Positions 6,691 through 12,386 of a DNA stretch of 12,765 nucleotides are shown here, piece by piece. Location of the stretch: NCBI GenBank assembly GCA_003567495.1, contig PWZK01000101.1, positions 1 through 12,765 of the forward strand, in the 5' to 3' direction. How positions within the stretch are numbered: the stretch's first letter is position 1; each line of letters opens with the position of its first letter. Origin of the DNA: Candidatus Brocadiaceae bacterium (GTDB taxonomy: Bacteria; Planctomycetota; Brocadiia; SM23-32). The notes beneath the pieces are model-generated. The model made no database searches, was not told the origin of the DNA, and worked only from the letters and a program-made list of their open reading frames with translations. The translations under genes and the position numbers were made by a program.

Positions 6691-7440
6691 CTACATAGTG
6701 GTGGTTCCGGAAGCTACCACCCGTCCGTCTTCCATGTATATTTTCCTCTGTGCTTTTTCGGCCACTTTGGCATCGTGTGTTACAATCACCAGCGTGGTGT
6801 TGAGTTCCTGTCTGAGCCGGCAAAGCAGATTCAGTATTTCCTCGCCCATTTCGGTGTTCAGATTTCCGGTAGGTTCGTCGCAGAGAAGCACTTCTGGGTC
6901 GTTTATCAGGGCTCTTGCGATTGCCACCCTCTGTCTTTCGCCACCTGAAAGCTGCGAGGGGCGATGTTTGCTGCGATCTTTAAGGCCGACTGTTTCCAGC
7001 AACACGCGGCTTTTTTTAATAGCTGTTCTGCGGCCGCTTATCCATCGGTGCGCTTTAAGTCCGGCCAGTGCAGGCAGTGCCACATTTTCCGCCGCGGTAA
7101 GGTCCGGCAGAAGGTGATAGAACTGGAAGACAAAACCGAAAAGTCTGTTTCTTCTCCTTGCACGAGATTTGTCGCCGAGCCCTGCAATGTTGACATTTTC
7201 GTGGATCACCCGCCCTTCGGTCGGCGTATCCAGAATCCCCAAGATGTGAAGAAGCGTGCTTTTACCCGCACCGCTCGGTCCCTCGATGCTCAGCATCTCT
7301 CCGCGTTTTACCGAGACATTTACCGAGTGCAGGACACGCAGGTTTTGCCTGCCGATGCGGTAATCTTTGGAAACATCCTCGGCACGGATCAGTATGTCGG
7401 TATTGTTTGTGCGGGCTATCGTTTGCTTTTCTTCAATCAT
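6691..7440 (-). CDS. lolD: LolD-type ABC transporter ATPase
   Basis: 249 aa, a single ATP-binding domain of the MacB/LolD/FtsE group. Walker A is GPSGAGKST (residues 54-62) and the Q-loop is FQFYHLLPDLTAAENV (Q106). The signature is LSGGERQRVAIARAL (164-178), Walker B is VLLCDEPTGNLN with catalytic E189, and the switch His is in VTHD (H222). The FQ-x-YHLLP-x-x-TAAENV block is typical of LolD, the motor that helps release lipoproteins from the inner membrane toward LolA. The ATG overlaps the end of lysS by 8 bp (ATGATTGA), so translation is probably coupled. No LolC/LolE-type FtsX permease is present downstream or anywhere in the window, although LolD needs one. The partner must be encoded elsewhere or has been lost. 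A macrolide-type or peptide exporter ATPase is the main alternative. Confidence 0.85.
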   Translation of the reverse strand: MIEEKQTIARTNNTDILIRAEDVSKDYRIGRQNLRVLHSVNVSVKRGEMLSIEGPSGAGKSTLLHILGILDTPTEGRVIHENVNIAGLGDKSRARRRNRLFGFVFQFYHLLPDLTAAENVALPALAGLKAHRWISGRRTAIKKSRVLLETVGLKDRSKHRPSQLSGGERQRVAIARALINDPEVLLCDEPTGNLNTEMGEEILNLLCRLRQELNTTLVIVTHDAKVAEKAQRKIYMEDGRVVASGTTTM

Positions 7441-8881
7441 CAGACGGCCTTAAAAGAGGGAAGAGTATGACTTCTCTGATCGCCGTTTTATTGGTCATCA
7501 GCATAACAAGGCGGTCGATGCCCAGTCCAAGGCCGCCGGCGGGCGGCATGCCGTGTGAGAGGGCGCGCAGGAAATCCCTGTCGATACTGCGAAAAGTCTG
7601 CTCGGCGGCATCCTCGCCCTCGAGCTGTTGCATGAATTTTTTCTCCTGCACTCGGGGGTCGTTGAGTTCGGTGTACGCCGGCCCGATCTCCATGCCGGCG
7701 ATTATGAGATCCCATCTTTCCGCTTTAGCCGGATCTGCGTCGGCCGGTTTTGTAAGCGGCGAGAGTGCGGCCGGGTAGTCAACTATGAAAGTGGGTTGGA
7801 TAAGGGCGTCCTCCACTGTGCGTTCAAATACTCTATCGACGGTAAGCTCCTGCCCCAGCCCGCTTACGTCTATCTCCAGCTCTGCGGCCCGGTCTCGCAC
7901 TTTTGCCATATCGCCGGCCGGAAAACCGTTGGCTTCTTCAAACGCCTCAAAATAATCAATTTTCTTAAAAGGCTTTGCATAATCGATGGTATGTTCGCCA
8001 AAGGGCAGCCGGCCGTCGTCGCTGACCTGCAGTGCGAGCGTGCGGATGATATCCTCGGCCAGAACCATCATGTCGGTGTAATCGCCGTAGGCCTGGTAGA
8101 GTTCCAGCGAGGTGAATTCAGGGTTATGCTGCCGATCGATGCCCTCATTCCTGAAGTTTCTGTTGATCTCGTAAACCCTTTCCATCCCGCCTACCAGCAA
8201 TCTTTTAAGGTATAATTCGGGCGCAACTCTGAGAAAAAGATCTATATCGAGTGCGTTGTGGTGTGTTACAAACGGCCGGGCGGCGGCTCCGCCGGCGACC
8301 GATTGCATCATGGGTGTTTCAACCTCCAGGAAGCCTCGTTCGGCCAGGTATCGTCTTATATTCTCGATAATCTGTGAGCGTTTTCGGAAGCACTCCATTA
8401 CTTCGTCGCTGGAGAAAAGGTCAACGTAACGTCGCCGGTAGCGCAGTTCGGCATCTTTGAGACCGTGCCATTTTTCGGGCGGTTGCAGAAGCGCTTTGGA
8501 CAGGACTTCAAATTTTTCCACGAAGATCGTTATTTCGCCTGTTCTGGTGCGGGTTAGTTCACCTTCCGCGCCCACGATGTCTCCCGGTTCGAGCTGGTTA
8601 TGGATGTGGAATTTTTCCTCACCCAGGCGTTTGAGCTGAAAGAACGCCTGTACCGAACCGCTGCGATCTTTTATATCGGTGAAGGATGCCTTGCCCATGG
8701 GCCGGTGGTTCATTATCCGGCCGGCCACGCGCACTGTGGCGCCCTCCAGCTTTTCGAAAGAGTCTGTCAGTTCGCTTATCTTTGTGGTGTCGGGGAAACG
8801 CCCTCCGTAAGGGTCCACTCCCGCTTTCTTCAGCTCGTTGAGTTTAGCAACTCTGAAATCTTCTGATTCTATTGGTGACAA
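7433..8881 (-). CDS. lysS: Lysyl-tRNA synthetase, class II
   Basis: 482 aa, normal length. It charges tRNA-Lys in the cytoplasm. Residues ~48-130 form the OB-fold anticodon-binding domain (VRVAGRIMNHRPMGKASFTD). The catalytic domain has motif 1 around 166-192 (SQIIENIRRYLAERGFLEVETP), motif 2 around 235-262 (VYEINRNFRNEGI, HNPEFTSLELYQAYGDY) and motif 3 at 450-476 (GLGLGIDRLVMLM, IREVILFP). The start is a TTG at 8879-8881 with GAGGA about 9-10 nt upstream. The N-terminus from there (EDFRVAKLNELKKAGVDPYGG) matches the family pattern, while the ATG slightly upstream stops at once. Its stop overlaps the start of lolD. The upstream neighbour, a cupin gene, ends 92 nt before. Confidence 0.96.
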   Translation of the reverse strand: MSPIESEDFRVAKLNELKKAGVDPYGGRFPDTTKISELTDSFEKLEGATVRVAGRIMNHRPMGKASFTDIKDRSGSVQAFFQLKRLGEEKFHIHNQLEPGDIVGAEGELTRTRTGEITIFVEKFEVLSKALLQPPEKWHGLKDAELRYRRRYVDLFSSDEVMECFRKRSQIIENIRRYLAERGFLEVETPMMQSVAGGAAARPFVTHHNALDIDLFLRVAPELYLKRLLVGGMERVYEINRNFRNEGIDRQHNPEFTSLELYQAYGDYTDMMVLAEDIIRTLALQVSDDGRLPFGEHTIDYAKPFKKIDYFEAFEEANGFPAGDMAKVRDRAAELEIDVSGLGQELTVDRVFERTVEDALIQPTFIVDYPAALSPLTKPADADPAKAERWDLIIAGMEIGPAYTELNDPRVQEKKFMQQLEGEDAAEQTFRSIDRDFLRALSHGMPPAGGLGLGIDRLVMLMTNKTAIREVILFPLLRPSDD

Positions 8882-8936
8882 AGCTTACGTCCTCATGTTT
8901 TAATTAAGTGTTTACCAATTAATCTGTGCTCATTTG

Positions 8937-8955
8937 CCTGCCTGCTGCAGGCAGG
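8937..8955. repeat. Near-perfect palindrome CCTGCCTGC-T-GCAGGCAGG
   Basis: Two 9-bp arms are perfectly inverted around one central base. The extended right side, GCAGGCAGGTGGTT (8947-8960), is the exact reverse complement of 12113-12126. In both places it lies within about 25 bp of the 20-bp repeat GGGGTTCACTGAGGACTTAC, so the two modules appear to travel together. It is in the lysS/cupin gap and has no T-tract. Confidence 0.7.
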
Positions 8956-8973
8956 TGGTTCTTCTTCTTTCAA

Positions 8974-9444
8974 CTACGATACGGGGTTCACTGAGGACTT
9001 ACGATCATCCAGCTCAAAATCCTCAAAATCAAAGCCAGGAGCCACCGTTGTTCCGGTCAGGGTGTAATCTCCGCCTTCTACGACACGTATGCCGAACCAG
9101 ATGTTTCTCGGCACAACAATCTGTGGGCGCTCGCCCCCGTAGATGTCATTGCCGAGCAATTGGTCCCGCCGCGTGCCGTCCGGGAGCAACATGAAAACGC
9201 GTGCGGGGTCGCCCATATAGAAATGCAGCACTTCATCGCTTTTTAGCCGGTGCATGGCGGAGCCGGCATCGGAGGTTATGAGGTAATAGATGGAAGTGCA
9301 TATACTTCTGTCCCCCTCATAACGGCACGGGAGAGCGTCGGCTGAGATTTGCTCGTCGCTGCGGTAAACTTCCCTGAAATACCCGCCTTCCGGGTGTGGT
9401 TGCAGGTTGAGTTTTTCGGCCAGTTTCCTTACGACAGGTTTCAT
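8974..9444 (-). CDS. DUF985 / cupin_5 family protein
   Basis: 156 aa from the ATG at 9442-9444, which is preceded by an SD-like AAGGGGGA. A GTG or other start further upstream would add 14 residues with no homology. Family motifs: HPEGGYFREVYRS (17-29), TSIYYLI (50-56), MHRLKSDEVLHFYMGDP (64-80), and the C-terminal TVAPGFDFEDFEL (133-145). The fold is a small double-stranded beta-helix (cupin). Biochemical function is not firmly established and some relatives are described as sugar-epimerase-like. The last codons after FELDDR (KSSVNPVS) are encoded by the dispersed 20-bp repeat at 8983-9002 and adjacent bases, so the native C-terminus appears to have been replaced. It is monocistronic in appearance, with lysS following 92 nt downstream on the same strand. 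Confidence 0.9.
   Translation of the reverse strand: MKPVVRKLAEKLNLQPHPEGGYFREVYRSDEQISADALPCRYEGDRSICTSIYYLITSDAGSAMHRLKSDEVLHFYMGDPARVFMLLPDGTRRDQLLGNDIYGGERPQIVVPRNIWFGIRVVEGGDYTLTGTTVAPGFDFEDFELDDRKSSVNPVS
8983..9002 (+). repeat. 20-bp dispersed repeat, copy overlapping cupin 3' end
   Basis: GGGGTTCACTGAGGACTTAC is identical to 12133-12152 and matches the minus strand of 2871-2890 at 17/20. Read on the minus strand it encodes the tail of the cupin protein. A palindrome module lies 28 bp away at 8937-8955. Confidence 0.8.
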
Positions 9445-9665
9445 TCGATCCCCCTTACCCGGCGGGGCAGAACGCCGCTGCGGCACCGTAAGCCCTGATG
9501 AAGATCATGCCGCCCCTACAGGGCTGAATTGTGCTCGCATCGGTTTCCTATGGCTACTCTCCGGCCCGTTGGACCTCCACTTCACCATAGGCTGCAACAT
9601 ACCGCGCCGTTGGCGCTAAAAGACGTTTTGTACTTCATCTCACTAAAAACATCACGAGGAGCTCG
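9445..9665. other. Noncoding stretch with nested inverted repeats
   Basis: No gene is credible here. Visible structure: AGCCCT (9491-9496) against AGGGCT (9520-9525), CCTATGG (9547-9553) against CCATAGG (9585-9591), and the hairpin GCGCC-GTT-GGCGC at 9604-9616. The pattern of paired short inverted repeats looks like a degenerate repeat element, but I could not define its borders. Confidence 0.4.
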
Positions 9666-9737
9666 ATGAAACGGAAAAAGAAAGACAAAGTTCCTCATTT
9701 CGGCTTGTCCAGGTCGAGCAATGCTGGTAAAATGTAA
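9666..9737 (+). CDS. Candidate 23-aa basic micro-protein
   Basis: ATG at 9666, TAA at 9735-9737. The SD ACGAGGAG sits about 5 nt before the ATG. The peptide begins MKRKKKDKVP, continues HFGLSRSSNAGKM, and has eight Lys/Arg against one Asp. A perfect 12-bp hairpin with a short T-run follows 42 nt after the stop, so SD, ORF and terminator form a complete small transcription unit. I do not recognise the peptide with certainty. The lysine-rich head and serine/glycine tail would suit a ribosome- or RNA-binding micro-protein, but this is speculation. The alternative is that the segment is a noncoding RNA or repeat and the ORF is chance. The opposite-strand frame through this region runs into the tRNA and is not credible. 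Confidence 0.5.
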   Translation: MKRKKKDKVPHFGLSRSSNAGKM

Positions 9738-9779
9738 GTGTTCAGCGAGCAACGCAGGTTTGCTATATGGCTGCCTTTT

Positions 9780-9810
9780 GAAGCGCAGGCGTTCCCGCCT
9801 GCGCTTCTTT
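9780..9810 (+). terminator. Strong hairpin, probable intrinsic terminator
   Basis: GAAGCGCAGGCG (9780-9791), loop TTCC, then CGCCTGCGCTTC (9796-9807): a perfect 12-bp stem followed on the plus strand by TTTAT. It would end the micro-ORF transcript. On the minus strand, where tRNA-Val is read toward it, the stem is followed by CAAAAGG instead of Ts, so it is weaker in that direction but may still block read-through. Confidence 0.6.
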
Positions 9811-9886
9811 ATAAAGCGGTTAACTGAAAAATTATGTATAATGCTTGCAGGGAGCGGTTTCGCCGGCTTTTTGTTTCGGGTAAAAA

Positions 9887-9962
9887 TGGTGGGCGCAGCA
9901 GGATTCGAACCTGCGACTTCTACCGTGTGAAGGTAGCGCTCTCGCCTCTGAGCTATGCGCCC
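9887..9962 (-). tRNA. tRNA-Val (anticodon CAC)
   Basis: The 76-nt minus-strand sequence folds as a complete cloverleaf. The acceptor is GGGCGCA/TGCGCCC with discriminator A, the D stem is GCTC/GAGC, and the anticodon stem is CTACC/GGTAG with loop TTCACAC. That gives anticodon CAC, reading GUG valine codons. The T stem is GCAGG/CCTGC with TTCGAAT. The 3' CCA is encoded (9889-9887). A TTGACA promoter lies just upstream. Confidence 0.96.
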
Positions 9963-9985
9963 CGGGCGTATTTCATCCTGCACAG

Positions 9986-10013
9986 TTTATCATTATCGCT
10001 CTTGGTGTGTCAA
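9986..10013 (-). promoter_or_regulatory. Candidate promoter of tRNA-Val
   Basis: On the minus strand a consensus -35 TTGACA (10008-10013) is separated by 16 nt from a -10-like GATAAA (9986-9991), and the tRNA 5' end follows 23 nt later. The -35 box overlaps the SD (AAGGAAAT) of the divergent gene at 10020, so the two transcription units share this 57-bp region. A plus-strand -10-like TATCAT at 9988-9993 could serve that gene, but its -35 is weak. Confidence 0.55.
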
Positions 10014-10019
10014 GGAAAT

Positions 10020-10823
10020 ATGGACAAAAAATTATATTTTTCTGAGTCTTTGTGCTGTCCTGAGGCCGCCGGGAATAAAAAAAATCTTGATCTTTGTTAC
10101 GAAAGGTATAACAAACGCCGATATTTAAACTCGGATCCCGTGCAGATTCTTTACAGGTTTGACGACCCGCAAGAACGCGAACTGGCCGGGCTGATTGCTG
10201 CCTCCATAGCCTACGGACGCGTCAGGAGCATACTTGGTTCGGCCGAAGCGCTGCTTGAAAATCTGCAGTGGCGCCCGCACCGGTTTTTAATGAATTCGTC
10301 GCAGACTGAGTTGCGTGCAGCCTGCGCCGGGTTTCGCCACCGATTCACCGGGCCGGAAAAGATTTTTCGATTGCTCTCGGGCACGAGAGCTTTACTCGAA
10401 AATTATGGCACTATAGCCGATTTTGTAGCATTGTCACATGGAAGCGGCGATCTCACGTATGAACGAGCCATATCGGCGCTTGCAAAAGAGGTAGCCGGCT
10501 CGCCGGAAGGAATTTCGCATCTTTTGCCTTCGCCGGTTAAAGGCAGTGCTTGCAAACGGCTCTGTCTTTTTTTCCGTTGGATGATACGAAGTGATAACAT
10601 TGACCCGGGCGGGTGGCGGTGCCTGAAACCGGATGCGCTGATCGTTCCGTTAGACGTTCACATGATGCGCATCTGTCGCCGTCTGGGCCTGACCGGACGT
10701 AAAAATGCCGACTGGAAAGCGGCGCTTGAGGTGACCGGAAAATTTCGGGCTATTTGCCCCGAAGACCCGGTAAAATACGACTTCGCGCTTACCAGGGCCT
10801 CAATGTTCGGGCATCCGGTTTAA
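10020..10823 (+). CDS. TIGR02757 / DUF2400 family protein
   Basis: 267 aa from the ATG at 10020, preceded by AAGGAAAT. The same frame is open further upstream but runs through the tRNA gene, so that extension is rejected. Family features: YNKRRYLNSDPVQILYRFDDPQERELAGLIAASIAYGRV near the N-terminus (residues ~25-65), FFRWMIRSDNIDPGGW in the middle, and LDVHMMRICRRLGLTGRKNADWKAA with PEDPVKYDFALTRASM at the C-terminus. The family is conserved in bacteria and archaea, all-helical, and has distant resemblance to HhH-GPD DNA glycosylases. Its activity is unknown. In relatives the last block usually reads FALFGLGI or similar; here it is FALTRASM, a modest change. It stands alone, divergent from tRNA-Val, with an IS element starting 187 bp downstream. 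Confidence 0.88.
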   Translation: MDKKLYFSESLCCPEAAGNKKNLDLCYERYNKRRYLNSDPVQILYRFDDPQERELAGLIAASIAYGRVRSILGSAEALLENLQWRPHRFLMNSSQTELRAACAGFRHRFTGPEKIFRLLSGTRALLENYGTIADFVALSHGSGDLTYERAISALAKEVAGSPEGISHLLPSPVKGSACKRLCLFFRWMIRSDNIDPGGWRCLKPDALIVPLDVHMMRICRRLGLTGRKNADWKAALEVTGKFRAICPEDPVKYDFALTRASMFGHPV

Positions 10824-11010
10824 CCCGCATATTTCATAAACCAACGACAAGATTTAATATAACGGTTTAAAAATCAATATGTTAAATCACTACTGTCCCA
10901 ACGTTCTTTGAAAATGCTGATAGAACCTGTCTAAACACAATTACTTAAGTGCCATTTTGTCTTTTTTCGACTTCAGATTTTGTGTAAACTTTGGTCTGCT
11001 TTCCATTCTT

Positions 11011-11038
11011 TTATATGACTACCGGGTTAACTCATCAT
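11011..11038 (+). repeat. Left terminal inverted repeat of the IS
   Basis: It begins TTATATGACTACCGGGTT and ends ACTCATCAT. It pairs with 11979-12006 with one mismatch (A versus T after GGGTT). The transposase TAG and its last codons lie within it. Confidence 0.85.
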
Positions 11039-11933
11039 GGCCTATTGGCTCGGCAGTTGCGCATGCCAAAAGGAGTCGATCGAACATTTCATGTTCCATA
11101 AACCTGCGGTTAAATCGGTAACAAAATTCATCCAAATAGCGCTGGATATGCTTATCACCCAAACCGTGAAAGGTACCTGTGATAAAAGCTTTTGCGTTTG
11201 ATATGATAATGTGAACCCATCTTAGGAGTTTCGCTTTGTCTTGCTTTACGGGCACTGCCTTATGAAAAAAACCAAGACCGGACAAACATCTGTAAATTTT
11301 GAGTCCATCAGTATGAACGGTGCTTCCAGACATTATCCTGGTAGTAGCGAACTTTTTTACACAGCGGTTATCGAGCCGCTTTACCGTACGAATATTGGCA
11401 AAAAGGGGTTTGTTGTCATCTGTAAGACTTACTGCCACAAGCGCTTTCACGCGTCTGGTGCTTCTTCCTATCCTACCGGTATCTGGCGCTCCAAAATAGG
11501 CGTCATCCATCTCTATCGCCCCATTCAGTTGGTAAAGCGAATCACGGAAAGCCATAGCATGTCTAATTTTATGATTCATCAGCCAAGCTCTGTCGTAAGA
11601 AATATTCAAATCTTTGCTAAGTTGAAGTGCCGAGTGACCTCGCTTGTCTTTTGCAACAAGGAAAACGGCCCAGAACCAAAGATGCAATGGTGTCTTAGTT
11701 CTGTGAAAAATCGTGCCGGAGGTCACCGATGTTTGAGCACGACAGTTCTTACATTGCCACAGCCTACGACCAGCAACAATCCCCGTTTTATACGAACCGC
11801 ACTGAGGGCACGAAAAACCACTTGGGAAGCGTATTTGTACCAGATAGTCATAGCATTCCTGTTCATCAGGGAAACGTTCCTGAAAGTCCAACAAGCTCAT
11901 AGTTGTATACGCTATATGCTGATTTTCGGCCAT
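11019..11933 (-). CDS. IS1595-family transposase
   Basis: 304 aa from the ATG at 11931-11933. An internal ATG at 11898-11900 (MSLLDFQERFPDE) is where relatives usually begin, giving 293 aa. The N-terminus has a zinc ribbon (CPQC and CKNC, C31/C34/C50/C53 from the internal start). A helix-turn-helix-like segment follows, and then an ISXO2-like catalytic domain with EMDDAYFG (first Asp), HTDGLKIY (second Asp), SNAKAFITGTFHG (third metal-site region with Asn/His) and YLDEFCYRFNRR. All blocks are intact, so the enzyme may be active. The best SD, AAGGAG at 11956-11961, is correctly spaced for an out-of-frame ATG at 11944-11946 that ends within the transposase gene. This could damp or couple translation. 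The stop overlaps the left terminal repeat. Confidence 0.93.
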   Translation of the reverse strand: MAENQHIAYTTMSLLDFQERFPDEQECYDYLVQIRFPSGFSCPQCGSYKTGIVAGRRLWQCKNCRAQTSVTSGTIFHRTKTPLHLWFWAVFLVAKDKRGHSALQLSKDLNISYDRAWLMNHKIRHAMAFRDSLYQLNGAIEMDDAYFGAPDTGRIGRSTRRVKALVAVSLTDDNKPLFANIRTVKRLDNRCVKKFATTRIMSGSTVHTDGLKIYRCLSGLGFFHKAVPVKQDKAKLLRWVHIIISNAKAFITGTFHGLGDKHIQRYLDEFCYRFNRRFMEHEMFDRLLLACATAEPIGHDELTR

Positions 11934-11978
11934 TACCAAATCTCATATTATATTTCTCCTTATTATAACATAAGATAA

Positions 11979-12006
11979 ATGATGAGTAAACCCGGTAGTC
12001 ATATAA
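11979..12006 (-). repeat. Right terminal inverted repeat of the IS
   Basis: This is the reverse complement of the left repeat with one mismatch. It sits upstream of the transposase gene, so its promoter probably lies within or next to this repeat. Confidence 0.85.
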
Positions 12007-12112
12007 TATAATGTAAAATGTTCAGAAAGTCAAAAACTTTTGAAATTGCATTACGTATCTTCATCCTGTTATACTGAGCGTGGGGACCATGCCGGAGAGT
12101 ATATATGCAACG

Positions 12113-12152
12113 AACCACCTGCCTGCCGCCAGGGGGTTCACTGAGGACTTAC
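12113..12152 (+). repeat. Two-module dispersed repeat, second full copy
   Basis: AACCACCTGCCTGC (12113-12126) is the exact reverse complement of 8947-8960. Six bases later GGGGTTCACTGAGGACTTAC (12133-12152) is identical to 8983-9002. The same two modules thus occur close together twice, with the first module inverted relative to the second. It lies in noncoding DNA just beyond the IS. Confidence 0.8.
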
Positions 12153-12189
12153 AATTCAACATAAGTCCCTATAATCCTTTCAGCCAATC

Positions 12190-12224
12190 CGTAGTGAGCC
12201 ACAGACAGGAATGTCTGTGCTACG
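12190..12224. repeat. REP-like hairpin
   Basis: Outer arms CGTAG and CTACG enclose inner arms CACAGACA (12200-12207) and TGTCTGTG (12212-12219) around a GGAA loop. The inner 8-bp stem is perfect. There is no T-tract, so it looks like a palindromic intergenic repeat instead of a terminator. The surrounding 12007-12268 stretch has no gene that I can see. Confidence 0.6.
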
Positions 12225-12268
12225 TTTAACTAACAATTTGCTGCAAGCGGGCCGTTGAATACATACGT

Positions 12269-12307
12269 AAAAAACGCCCCCGGAGAGCGGCGCTCTCCGG
12301 GGGCGTT
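12269..12307 (-). terminator. Strong intrinsic terminator of the glycine-rich gene
   Basis: AACGCCCCCGGAGAGC (12273-12288), loop GGC, then GCTCTCCGGGGGCGTT (12292-12307): a perfect 16-bp stem. On the minus strand it runs straight into TTTTTT (12274-12269). It lies 80 nt after the stop of the minus-strand gene at 12387. Confidence 0.9.
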
Positions 12308-12386
12308 GGGCTTGACTCCGAACGGTTATCACCGCAGCGCCGGAAACCGGCTTTCAGGCTGTCCGGTGTTTTCACTCTTCAACCGG

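Larger units (their letters stand above)
11011..12006 (-). mobile_element. IS1595-family insertion sequence, complete
   Basis: A 996-bp element is bounded by inverted repeats at 11011-11038 and 11979-12006 that match at 27 of 28 positions, and it contains one intact transposase gene. The transposase stop codon lies inside the left repeat. The outermost TTATAT/ATATAA bases may be AT-rich target sequence and not part of the element. I could not find the 8-bp direct target duplication expected for this family, so either it has decayed or the ends are set slightly differently. Base composition is more AT-rich than neighbouring genes. Confidence 0.88.

Noticed and set aside
9582..9983. Minus-strand 133-codon frame
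   Set aside because: Its first part is a translation of tRNA-Val (VEVAGSNPAAPT is a typical tRNA artefact), and the rest crosses the hairpin and the antisense of the micro-ORF.
9834..10019. Upstream in-frame extension of the TIGR02757 gene
   Set aside because: It runs through the antisense of tRNA-Val. The ATG at 10020 has an SD and fits the family length.
11241..11978. Plus-strand 245-codon frame opposite the transposase
   Set aside because: It is a shadow of the IS1595 transposase and would begin without an SD.
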